From the NCBI RefSeq assembly GCF_041821145.1, contig NZ_JBGUBC010000002.1, positions 1 to 64,000 of the forward strand: a stretch of DNA of 64,000 nucleotides, read 5' to 3'. A program made the translations under genes and the position numbers. Source of the DNA: Halopenitus sp041821145. Lineage in GTDB: Archaea; Halobacteriota; Halobacteria; Halobacteriales; Haloferacaceae. Positions 27,235-35,036 of this stretch are shown here, in pieces (the first letter of the stretch is position 1; each line of letters begins with the position of its first letter). The notes beneath the pieces are model-generated. The model worked only from the letters and a program-made list of their open reading frames with translations, searched no databases and had not been told where the DNA came from.

Positions 27235-27768
27235 ATGCCCCAGTGTGAGATGTGTGGCGCCGAGCAGGCCTCGCTGACGACGACGAAGGTCGAAGGTGCC
27301 GAACTGGAGCTTTGTGACTCCTGTACGGACTTCGGCACGGAGGTCCGCGAGGAGCCCGACTCCACGACCACGAGCAAGTACTCCACGACGTCCAGTACGG
27401 GCCAAAGCTCGTCAGGATCCTCCGGCACCGGATCCGGCGGAGGCGCCAGTTCCTCCGGCGGAACGAGCCGTCGCCAGGACATGTTCGACGAGATGGAGGA
27501 GGTCGCTGCGGATTACGACGACCGTATCCGAAACGCCCGCGAGTCGCGCGGGCTCAGCCAGGAGGAACTCGCCAACCAACTCAACGAGAAGGCGAGCCTC
27601 ATTCGGAAACTCGAACGCGGCGACATCCTCCCCCCGGACGACGTCCAGCGAAAACTCGAAAGTACCCTCGACATCACCCTCGTCGAGGGCTCGGACGTCG
27701 ACGAGGAGTGGGATTCCGGCGACTCCTCGACGATGACGCTCGGCGACGTCGTCAAACGGAAGGACTAA
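27235..27768 (+). CDS. mbf1: Multiprotein bridging factor 1-like HTH protein
   Basis: 177 residues. An N-terminal zinc ribbon uses CEMCG (Cys4, Cys7) and CDSC (Cys27, Cys30). A Ser/Gly/Thr-rich linker (about 45-80) leads to an XRE helix-turn-helix (ESRGLSQEELANQLNEKASLIRKLERG). This is the archaeal MBF1 (TIGR00270-type) plan: a transcription coactivator-like factor also linked to ribosomes. The ATG at 27235 starts the zinc ribbon. Confidence 0.93.
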   Translation: MPQCEMCGAEQASLTTTKVEGAELELCDSCTDFGTEVREEPDSTTTSKYSTTSSTGQSSSGSSGTGSGGGASSSGGTSRRQDMFDEMEEVAADYDDRIRNARESRGLSQEELANQLNEKASLIRKLERGDILPPDDVQRKLESTLDITLVEGSDVDEEWDSGDSSTMTLGDVVKRKD

Positions 27769-27823
27769 TCGACGCTTTCGGACGCACGCTGACGTTCCTG
27801 ACCCTGCGCAATGAGCGTGAGCA

Positions 27824-28558
27824 TCACTGCGATCCGTCGTCGTCGCCGTCGGTCCGCATCATGCCGTAGGTCCGAGTGAGGTAGTCGATGATCTGATCGA
27901 CCGTCTCGGGTGCGTAGCTCCAGAACCCGTAGAACCGTCCAGGTTCGCGTTCCTCGGCAAGGAGTGCACACTTATTGACGTCGGTTCCGCCGCCATCGTA
28001 GGCGACGAACCAGGTCTCCCGTATCTCCGGCGCTCGCTCGACGTGAACGGGAAACTCCGTGTCGGAGACGTCTCCTTCCGGAGCCGCATAGGCGTGGACT
28101 GTGAGTCCCTCGCGCTCACAGAGACGGTTGTAGGTCGGTACCGTCGGGGCAAGCGTCGCGAGCGTCTGAAATCCGGCGTGCAGTTCCCCCGATCCGGTTC
28201 TCCAGGCGCGGTCCTCGATCTCCCGGGAGGCGGCGATCATTTTCTCGGTCGAATACGAAGTGAAGGTCGTCTCATCGAGGTGATCGAGGACCGATCGATA
28301 GGACCCGTCCTCAAATCCTGGCGTCGTCTCCTCGCCGTCGTCGAGCAGTTCGGTCAGAGAAACGGCGGTGAGAAACTCACCGTTCCGGGACAATACCGCG
28401 AACTCCCTCGGACCTCCCGTGAGGGTGGCCTCCGTGACCACCAGGTTCCGTTCACCAAAGCGCTCCGCCAGCGTCTCGCGGACATCCGACTCCGCGTTGA
28501 TGACGGTGAGAGTCGCCGCCTGGGATTCGACGCCGGTGATGAGTTCGATGAGCGACAT
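27824..28558 (-). CDS. DICT sensory domain protein
   Basis: 244 residues. MSLIELITGVESQAATLTVIN and later TPTYNRLCEREGLTVHAY fit the haloarchaeal DICT domain family, a predicted ligand- or light-sensing domain often found near or fused to HTH regulators. No DNA-binding part is seen here. It overlaps no neighbour; a near-palindrome lies just before its start. Confidence 0.8.
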   Translation of the reverse strand: MSLIELITGVESQAATLTVINAESDVRETLAERFGERNLVVTEATLTGGPREFAVLSRNGEFLTAVSLTELLDDGEETTPGFEDGSYRSVLDHLDETTFTSYSTEKMIAASREIEDRAWRTGSGELHAGFQTLATLAPTVPTYNRLCEREGLTVHAYAAPEGDVSDTEFPVHVERAPEIRETWFVAYDGGGTDVNKCALLAEEREPGRFYGFWSYAPETVDQIIDYLTRTYGMMRTDGDDDGSQ

Positions 28559-28562
28559 TTGA

Positions 28563-28579
28563 GTGTGGGAATCCTACAC
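28563..28579. promoter_or_regulatory. Near-palindrome before the DICT gene
   Basis: GTGTGGGA-A-TCCTACAC matches its reverse complement at 7 of 8 arm positions and lies 5-21 bp before the start codon at 28558. It may be a regulator site; no experiment supports it. Confidence 0.3.
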
Positions 28580-28670
28580 ACGGATACGGCGCGTTGGAGT
28601 TTGTACCTTTCGGCGATGTGATCGCGACGAGTGCCAACCTATTTGGTCACGTCCCTCGACCGATTCGAGT

Positions 28671-29315
28671 GTGTTCATCCTCGTCAACCTGAAGGCGTAC
28701 CCCTGCGATCCGGTTGCCGTCTCGAGTGTCGCACGCGACGTCGCGAACGACTACGGCGTTCGGATCGCGGTCGCACCTCAGGCGGCCGATCTGGCCCGCG
28801 TCGACGCGACCGGCGTCGAGACGTGGGCACAACACGTCTCGCCCGTCGATCACGGCTCACATACTGGCTCGACGCTCGCGGAAGCGGTCACCGAAAACGG
28901 TGCGGAGGGGACGCTCATCAACCATTCCGAACGGCGGCTCACGCTGGCGGATATCGACGACGCAGTCGACGCTGCCCGACGAACTGACCTGGAGACGATC
29001 GTCTGTGCAAACGATCCCGAACAGGCCGGTGCCGCGGCGGCGCTCGGTCCCGACGCCGTGGCGGTCGAGCCACCGGCACTGATCGGCGGCGACGTCCCAG
29101 TCGCCACCGCCGATCCGGGGATCGTCGAGGACGCAGTCGCAGCAGTGGACGCCGTCGATTCGGACGTCGACCTGCTTTGTGGCGCCGGCGTCTCGACCGG
29201 CGAAGACGTCGAGGCGGCACGCGAACTCGGCGCGACTGGCGTCCTCCTGGCCTCCGGAGTCGCAAAGGCTGACGACCCGCGATCGGCGCTTGAGGACCTG
29301 GTGGCCGGGATCTGA
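28671..29315 (+). CDS. tpiA: Triosephosphate isomerase
   Basis: 214 residues, the short archaeal length. Start is GTG 28671, giving (M)FILVNLKAY with the N-x-K substrate site; GTLINHSERRL supplies the catalytic His region, VAVEPPALIGG the catalytic Glu, and LLCGAGVSTGED the phosphate loop. It interconverts dihydroxyacetone phosphate and glyceraldehyde-3-phosphate. A CCTATTTG element about 30 bp upstream is a reasonable promoter. Confidence 0.95.
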   Translation: MFILVNLKAYPCDPVAVSSVARDVANDYGVRIAVAPQAADLARVDATGVETWAQHVSPVDHGSHTGSTLAEAVTENGAEGTLINHSERRLTLADIDDAVDAARRTDLETIVCANDPEQAGAAAALGPDAVAVEPPALIGGDVPVATADPGIVEDAVAAVDAVDSDVDLLCGAGVSTGEDVEAARELGATGVLLASGVAKADDPRSALEDLVAGI

Positions 29316-29322
29316 ACGCCGA

Positions 29323-29466
29323 TCACCCCTCGGTGTAGCCACGCCACTCATATCGGTCGTTTTTCTCGCGGGTGTCGAGGGATATCTCCACCCCGTTGCC
29401 GACCGGATCCTCGAGGTGGGGCGCCTTACTGATCGCCGACCCGTCGATCCCAGCCGTGCTCCCCGA
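29323..29466 (-). pseudogene. Remnant of a VOC (glyoxalase/dioxygenase-like) gene
   Basis: Directly after the herA stop and in the same frame there are 47 sense codons without a start, ending at a TGA. They read GIDGSAISKAPHLEDPVGN followed by GVEISLDTREKNDRYEWRG. The DPxGNGVEI word and the preceding SKA.HL are typical of the C-terminal strands of vicinal-oxygen-chelate proteins. Nothing of the N-terminal three quarters is visible. It is probably what is left of a truncated neighbour gene. Recognition rests on a short motif. Confidence 0.55.
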
Positions 29467-31587
29467 TCACCCATCCGCGTCGATGAACTCGGCATCGTCG
29501 CCCGCCGAATTGAAGGAGTCACCGTCGGTCGGATCGCTTGACTCGTCACTCGCCGAAGCGGTGGCGTCGTCGTCAATTCGTGCGGTAGAGTCGCTCGCCC
29601 CGTCCGTGGGCTCGTCTCCTCCCCCGTCGTCAACGCCGGCGGCAGGGTCGGCTGACCCGTCCGATTCCGATCGAATGCGACCGCCGTTCGCGAGCGCTCT
29701 CGCAGCCTCGCTGAGGCCGCTCGCGATCTCGGAGATGGTGGGATCGTCCGGATGAACGGATCCCTCCGCGGTTCGATCCTCGTCTTCGGCCCGGTGTGGA
29801 TCCCGATCACCTCGCCGATCCACGTCTCCAGCATCGTGGTCCGTTCGACCGTCTTCGACCTCACCGCCGTATCCTCGCTCGTCGGCGGGGACGAAAGCCG
29901 TCTCGATCGCCTCGACCGTCCGTTCGAGCGTGGCGTCATCAAGTCGATCCGCGTACGCCTCGCGGACAAGCGCCGGGATCGCATACTCGTAGCGTCCGCG
30001 TCCCGAATGACGGATCACGCCGGCGCGACGAAGCGGTCTGTGGCGCGCGTAGGCGTGTTCGGTGTCACCGTCGCCGCCAGCGTCGATGTGGGCGGCGATC
30101 GGGTCGCTTTCTCCCTCGCGGCGGTAGTGACGCAACATCGCGGTCGACAACTCCGGGAGCGATTCGACCCGTCCGCGAAGCTCCGCGATCACGGCCTCAC
30201 GAGTTCCCAAATCGACCGTCTCGTCGAACCGGAGCGCGCTCTCGGCGACGTCCGCTCTGGATATCGGAGAAAGTGCCGCGGAGTCGGCGGTCGTGCCGGA
30301 GTCAGTCGATCGATCGTCGGGGTCCGTGGCCTCACCGGATGCGGCGTCGGGGGGCGTCTCCTCCGCTACGCGCGCGCCGTCCGTTTCGGCCGCCCCGTCC
30401 GTTCTCTCAGGAATCTCGGAACCGTCCCGAAGGTCGTCGCGTTCACGATCGGCTTCGTACTCGTCGAGTTCGGACTGGTCGTCGGGCCCGCCCTGGCGTG
30501 GGTTCCCGTTCCCGCCACGATGGGGCGCCTCGGCCCGTCCGAGGAGGGCCTGGGAGAACCGCTCGGCCATTCGTGAGAGGTCCTTCGCGTCGGCGAGTTC
30601 CCGTTCGAGTTCATCGATCCGTGCCTGCTTGCGATCGAGTTTCGTCCGGAGATCGGCCAGCTCGGACTCGCGTCGGTCCTGCTCGTCGGAGATCGTCTCC
30701 AGCTCGCTTATCAGGTCACCGGAAACCGACTTCAGCTCCGGGCGCTCGAAGTCCTCGAGCCCGGGCGTTGCGCCCGCATCGAAGGTCTGCTTGCGGTGAA
30801 ACTGGATCCGACGGATCGACTCGTCCCAGTCGGTCATGAGGAACGCTTCTCCGTCCTCCATATCCTCGATCGCGTTCGCGTACGTCGATCCGAGGATACG
30901 ACTCACGACGTTAGTGTCGTTATCCCAGGTGAGCCGGTGCCAGACGAGCCAATCACACTGGGTGATGAAGTCCTTTTTGACGTCGGCAGGCCGCTGACTT
31001 ATCCCGACGATCCCGAGTCCGTGTTTACGCCCGCGCTTGCCGACCTTGATGAGCATCTTGCCGGTCTCGTCCATCCCGCCGCCCTCCGGGATGTATTCGT
31101 GACACTCCTCGACGACGAGTAAGAACGGCTGTTTGAGCTTCTTTTCTTTGGCAAAGAGGTGTTTGACGACGTTGAGTATCAGCTCGGAGGCGACCGACTC
31201 CTCGAGATACCCCGAGACGTCGAGGATGATCGGCACGTTCTCATCGAGGGCAAGCGTGGCGATCCGCTCGGCATGTTCCGGCGAGACGACGATGTCGCAC
31301 TCGTCGTCCGCGCCGACGTGAAGGATCTCGTACTCCTCTTTGAGCCCGTAATACTCGCCGTCACTGTCGACGATCAACACCGGGAAGTTGTTGTCAAGCA
31401 GGTTCTCGATGAGCACTGACGCGGTGTTTGATTTGCCCGATCCGCTCTTTCCGGTGATGAACGACCGGCCAGTCAATACGTCGACGACCGGCAACTCGAC
31501 GGGATCGCCGGGGTTGGCGTCCGCATCGCCACCCGTCCCGTCGCTTACCGAGGCGACATGAATCGTCTCCGCGTCTTCATCGCTCAT
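29467..31587 (-). CDS. HerA-like DUF87 ATPase
   Basis: 706 residues. The ATPase occupies about 25-300: Walker A FITGKSGSGKSNTAS near residue 48, Walker B LLVVEECHEYIPEGGG near 159, then GRKHGLGIVGISQRPADV. Such ATPases are hexameric DNA translocases; HerA itself works with NurA in end resection. A coiled coil (RKQARIDELERELADAKDL) follows, then a long acidic Asp/Glu/Ser/Thr-rich region and a small folded segment (about 490-600). No nurA or other repair nuclease is adjacent, so the exact role is open. The start is the ATG at 31587; another lies three codons upstream. Confidence 0.85.
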   Translation of the reverse strand: MSDEDAETIHVASVSDGTGGDADANPGDPVELPVVDVLTGRSFITGKSGSGKSNTASVLIENLLDNNFPVLIVDSDGEYYGLKEEYEILHVGADDECDIVVSPEHAERIATLALDENVPIILDVSGYLEESVASELILNVVKHLFAKEKKLKQPFLLVVEECHEYIPEGGGMDETGKMLIKVGKRGRKHGLGIVGISQRPADVKKDFITQCDWLVWHRLTWDNDTNVVSRILGSTYANAIEDMEDGEAFLMTDWDESIRRIQFHRKQTFDAGATPGLEDFERPELKSVSGDLISELETISDEQDRRESELADLRTKLDRKQARIDELERELADAKDLSRMAERFSQALLGRAEAPHRGGNGNPRQGGPDDQSELDEYEADRERDDLRDGSEIPERTDGAAETDGARVAEETPPDAASGEATDPDDRSTDSGTTADSAALSPISRADVAESALRFDETVDLGTREAVIAELRGRVESLPELSTAMLRHYRREGESDPIAAHIDAGGDGDTEHAYARHRPLRRAGVIRHSGRGRYEYAIPALVREAYADRLDDATLERTVEAIETAFVPADERGYGGEVEDGRTDHDAGDVDRRGDRDPHRAEDEDRTAEGSVHPDDPTISEIASGLSEAARALANGGRIRSESDGSADPAAGVDDGGGDEPTDGASDSTARIDDDATASASDESSDPTDGDSFNSAGDDAEFIDADG

Positions 31588-31689
31588 TGTCCACAAGGAG
31601 GCGTCGCGGGCCTCAAAGAACTTCGCCCGACGTCTGACGAGCGGCTGACGATCGGCTGCTGCTGCGATCGGTTGTCGCCGATCGTCGAT

Positions 31690-31736
31690 CGTCAGTTGGT
31701 GGTCGTGGGTGCTTGGCCGTCAGTTGGTGGTCGTGG
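31690..31736. repeat. Two direct repeats upstream of herA
   Basis: CGTCAGTTGGTGGTCGTGG occurs at 31690-31708 and again, perfectly, at 31718-31736, with a 28-bp period, in the spacer between dinB and herA. Confidence 0.85.
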
Positions 31737-31807
31737 AAGATCGATCGCCAATGGTGGATCATCGAAGGTTAGTCACCGGAGGTCGGTTCCAGTCGTCGAG
31801 TATGGAC

Positions 31808-33316
31808 TCACCGTTCGTCCGGCTCGAACTCCCGAAGCGATCGCTGATCCACGTCGCGAGGGTTGTCCGGGGGCTCTCGTGTGGGAGCGGTGGTGTCACC
31901 AGAGTCACCGTCCTCGTTTCCGGTCTCCGACGCCCGTTCGATCCACTCCGTGAGCGTCGGTTCGTCCGTGACCGGGGCCGAACCACTCGTCTCGGGCGTC
32001 CGGGAAGCAGTAGCGGGACCCGCTTTCGCCCCGTCCCGGTCGGTCTCGAAGCCGCCGAGTGTCGCTTGGTCGCTGCCGGCGAAATCGAGATTCGAGACGC
32101 GGACGCCGAGTTTGCGTGCCACCTCGTCTTCGAACTCGGTCAGGAGTTCGAGGGCGATCGATTTTACGAGATCCGGATCGTCGACGGGGCCCGGGAGGCT
32201 TCTCTCCCGCGTGTTCACCTCGTAGGGGGGTTCAACCACCTTGATCCCGATCGTCCGATACAGACAGCCACGATCGCTTGCGCGTCGGGCGACGTCCGCG
32301 GCGAGCGCAGCGACGGTCTCGCATTTGGTGGCTTCAGCGGCGGTCGCCGGAAGCGAGGACTCACGCGAGAGACTCTTCGGGAGTCCGGTCGGTGTGACCG
32401 CCCGGTCGTCCTCTCCGCGGGCGCGAGCAAATAGTTCGCGACCCCGATCGCCAAGGATCGTCTCGAGACGATCCGGGTCGGCCGCTGCGAGATCGCCGGC
32501 AGTCTCGATCCCCATCTCCGCGAGCCGATCGGCAGTCACGGGGCCGACCCCGTGGATCTCCTCGGTCGAAAGCGGCGCGAGGAACTCCCGGACGGTGCCG
32601 GGCGGTACCACCACGAGTCCCTCGGGTTTGTCCAGATCGCTTGCGATCTTGGCGGTCGACATGTTCGGTGCGACTCCGACGCTTGCGGGAACACCCGCCT
32701 CCCGCTCGATCCGATCGCGCACGTATCGGGCGTATCCCTCCGCAAGCGTCCGCGCGTCGGCCGGCCCTCGCGCCGAACTCTCGGCTAGCGACGATCGGCC
32801 GTCCGGGGCGTCGACCGCCGCGGATTCCTCGTGTTCGGTCGTATTCGCGTCGTCAACGGTCGCCCAGGCGGTCCGGTCGGTCACGTCCAGATACGCTTCG
32901 TCGATGCTCACCTCGCGAACCACGTCGCCACACTCGTGCAGGACGGCCTTGACGTCGGCCGCGACCGACTCGTAGTGTTCCATGTCGACGGATCGATAGT
33001 GGGCCGTCTCCTCGGGATCGGGCGCGTCCGGATCCTCGGGGTCGGCGTTCACTCGGCGTGGCAACCGATCGAGCGCCGCGGAGATCGGATCGGCACTATC
33101 GACGCCGAACGCCCGGGCCTCGTAGCTTGCGGTGGCGACGGCGCCGATCGTCGCTCCCGGTTCATAGCCCATTCCGACGACGACGGGCTCACCGCAAAGT
33201 GCGGGCTCGCGAAGCCGCTCACAGGAGGCATAAAAGCAGTCCATGTCGACGTGGAGAACGACCCGATCGGCGTCCTCGCCGTCCGGATCCGCGCCGGGGA
33301 GGGTACCGGAGGCCAT
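31808..33316 (-). CDS. dinB: DNA polymerase IV, Y-family
   Basis: 502 residues. HVDMDCFYASCE carries the first catalytic Asp, VSIDEAYLDVT the second Asp/Glu pair; PNMSTAKIASD and EEIHGVGPVTADRLAEMG give the fingers/thumb and HhH. It copies past damaged bases. Acidic insertions (about residues 160-185) suit a halophile. The C-terminal tail is long, with two clamp-binding-like motifs: DQATLGGFE (about residue 420) and DQRSLREFE at the very end. The ATG at 33316 is preferred to one 11 codons upstream. Confidence 0.95.
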   Translation of the reverse strand: MASGTLPGADPDGEDADRVVLHVDMDCFYASCERLREPALCGEPVVVGMGYEPGATIGAVATASYEARAFGVDSADPISAALDRLPRRVNADPEDPDAPDPEETAHYRSVDMEHYESVAADVKAVLHECGDVVREVSIDEAYLDVTDRTAWATVDDANTTEHEESAAVDAPDGRSSLAESSARGPADARTLAEGYARYVRDRIEREAGVPASVGVAPNMSTAKIASDLDKPEGLVVVPPGTVREFLAPLSTEEIHGVGPVTADRLAEMGIETAGDLAAADPDRLETILGDRGRELFARARGEDDRAVTPTGLPKSLSRESSLPATAAEATKCETVAALAADVARRASDRGCLYRTIGIKVVEPPYEVNTRERSLPGPVDDPDLVKSIALELLTEFEDEVARKLGVRVSNLDFAGSDQATLGGFETDRDGAKAGPATASRTPETSGSAPVTDEPTLTEWIERASETGNEDGDSGDTTAPTREPPDNPRDVDQRSLREFEPDER

Positions 33317-33447
33317 CGTTCGCGGTTGACGTTCCAGCGACTTAAGCATCGAGCGGTGATGGTCGATGGCAGTCGGCTGCGGACGGTAGTGAGCAGATAG
33401 TGAGCAGATAGCGGTCGCCGAACGCCATCGACAGCCGGGACGGGTCG

Positions 33448-33876
33448 TTACTTCAACCGCTCCTGGAGGAAGGACGGATGGGCCGCCGTGACCCCGTTGA
33501 CGGCCAACAGCTTCTCGGAGATGACTTCGCCCAATTCGTCTCCGTCGCCGGCGCGGACCTCGGCCATCAGCATGTGGTCGCCCGAGGAGGTGTATAGGGC
33601 CTCGATCTCGGGGAGACCCTTGAGCGTCCGGGTCACCTCGACATATTTTCCGCTGTCGACGTCCATTCCCACGAGCGCGATCGACTGCCCCGAGAGTTTC
33701 TTGGGGTCGACGTCGGCGGAGTAGCCGACGATGACACCCTCCTCCTCAAGTCGTCGGATGTACTTTCGGACCGTCGGCTTGGACACGTTCGCCCGATCGG
33801 CGATCTCGGCGTAGGAGGCTTGTGCGTCCTCCTCCAACACGGAGAGGATACGTTCCTCCGTCGAGGCGGTACTCAT
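33448..33876 (-). CDS. lrp: Lrp/AsnC-family transcriptional regulator
   Basis: 142 residues. An N-terminal winged HTH (EERILSVLEEDAQASYAEIADRA, SKPTVRKYIRRLEEEGVI) is followed by an AsnC/RAM ligand domain (SIALVGMDVDSGKYVEV ... SGDHMLMAEV). Such regulators bind amino acids. It lies just downstream of porBA on the same strand, but a terminator-like hairpin and its own TATA box (33899-33908) separate them, so it is a separate unit. The ATG at 33876 fits the TATA spacing. Confidence 0.93.
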   Translation of the reverse strand: MSTASTEERILSVLEEDAQASYAEIADRANVSKPTVRKYIRRLEEEGVIVGYSADVDPKKLSGQSIALVGMDVDSGKYVEVTRTLKGLPEIEALYTSSGDHMLMAEVRAGDGDELGEVISEKLLAVNGVTAAHPSFLQERLK

Positions 33877-33898
33877 ATGAATACGTTTCGTGCCACGG

Positions 33899-33908
33899 AA
33901 AAAATACC
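33899..33908 (-). promoter_or_regulatory. TATA box of lrp
   Basis: GGTATTTTTT on the minus strand is centred about 27 bp before the start at 33876. Confidence 0.6.
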
Positions 33909-33934
33909 TTGCGAACACGTAAACGGTCTTTTCG

Positions 33935-33950
33935 GGACCGAATTCGGTCC
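33935..33950. promoter_or_regulatory. 16-bp perfect palindrome upstream of lrp
   Basis: GGACCGAATTCGGTCC is a perfect 16-bp palindrome about 30 bp upstream of the lrp TATA box. Position and symmetry fit a regulator site, possibly for Lrp itself. This is inference from symmetry only. Confidence 0.45.
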
Positions 33951-33999
33951 GGATCGCCACGCTCGGACGGTCGAGACGGAACATTCCAGCAGTAGCGAC

Positions 34000-34025
34000 A
34001 AAAAGCCCACCCGTGAACAGGTGGG
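34000..34025 (-). terminator. Terminator-like hairpin after porB
   Basis: On the minus strand CCCACC, an 8-nt loop, GGTGGG and then CTTTTTG form a stem and T run about 70 bp after the porB stop. It would end the por transcript before the lrp promoter. Confidence 0.65.
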
Positions 34026-34095
34026 ATAAAACTGAGACCCGGGAACCGGTCTCGTTCGTAGCCACGTAGCTACGGCAGAGGGTCGTGGGGGGAAA

Positions 34096-35034
34096 TCAGA
34101 CGTGTTGCTCGAGGAAACGGTCGTAGGATCGTTCCCACTCGTAGTCGTCATCCCAGTATCGCTCTGCAAGCGGCTCATCGGGCATCTCGCCGATCGCCTG
34201 TTTCTCCTGTTGGTAGGAGGGTCGCTCCTCGTCAACGTAGAACCGTCCGGTGAGGACCTCGCCCTCGTTGAGGCTCTCCTCCGCGGTTCGCATCATCTCG
34301 GCTGCCTCCACGCGGTCGTGGACGTCGAAGTCGTAGTCGTCGGATTCGTTGACGTCGATGTAGGGAACGTACTGGCGGGCGTCCTTGTTCCAGGTCGGAC
34401 ACTGGGTGAGGAAATCGATGTGGGCAAATCCGTCGTGATTCATCGCCTCCACGAGGATCTCTTTGGCCTGATTCGGGTTCACCGCGGCCGTCCGAGCGAC
34501 GTAGGACGCGCCGGCGGTGAGCGAAAGCGAGAGCGGTTTCACCGGCTCCTTGGCGCTACCGTGGGGCTGGGTCTTCGATTCGTGGCCCTTGGGGCTCGTC
34601 GGAGACGTCTGCCCCTTGGTGAGCCCGAAGATCTCGTTGTTGAACACGATATAGGTCATATCGTGGTTCTCGCGGGCCGTGTGGGTGAAGTGGTTTCCGC
34701 CGATCCCGTAGCCGTCGCCGTCGCCGCCGGCAGCGATGACCTCGAGGCCGGGGTTAGCGAGCTTTGCAGCCCGTGCGACCGGAAGCGATCGACCGTGGAT
34801 CGTGTGGAAGCCGTAGGAGTCGAGGTAGCTGTTCAGCTTGCCCGAACAGCCGATTCCGGTCGCGAGAAGCGTCTCCTCGGGGCTGCGTCCCACTTCCGGA
34901 AGCGCCTGTTTGAGCGCCTTGAGAACCCCGAAATCTCCACAGCCCGGACACCAGGTGGGCTGCGGCTCGACGCCGGGGGTGTACTCGTCACGGTCGATCT
35001 CACGTTCTTCACCGATGGCTGAGAATGCGCTCAT
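34096..35034 (-). CDS. porB: Pyruvate:ferredoxin oxidoreductase beta subunit
   Basis: 312 residues. The thiamine diphosphate site reads AAGGDGDGYGIGGNHF followed by FNNEIFGLTKGQTSPTS; CPGCGDFG near residue 29 and GIGCSG are further conserved. With the alpha subunit it converts a 2-oxoacid and CoA to acyl-CoA, CO2 and reduced ferredoxin. The pairing of a 630-residue alpha and 312-residue beta is that of haloarchaeal pyruvate enzymes; the 2-oxoglutarate enzyme pair is shorter. It starts 2 nt after the alpha stop. Substrate choice is inferred from length. Confidence 0.88.
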   Translation of the reverse strand: MSAFSAIGEEREIDRDEYTPGVEPQPTWCPGCGDFGVLKALKQALPEVGRSPEETLLATGIGCSGKLNSYLDSYGFHTIHGRSLPVARAAKLANPGLEVIAAGGDGDGYGIGGNHFTHTARENHDMTYIVFNNEIFGLTKGQTSPTSPKGHESKTQPHGSAKEPVKPLSLSLTAGASYVARTAAVNPNQAKEILVEAMNHDGFAHIDFLTQCPTWNKDARQYVPYIDVNESDDYDFDVHDRVEAAEMMRTAEESLNEGEVLTGRFYVDEERPSYQQEKQAIGEMPDEPLAERYWDDDYEWERSYDRFLEQHV

Positions 35035-35036
35035 GG

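Noticed and set aside
29467..31587. HerA-NurA end-resection operon
   Set aside because: The ATPase is clear, but no NurA, Rad50 or Mre11 gene lies nearby, so the operon is not claimed.
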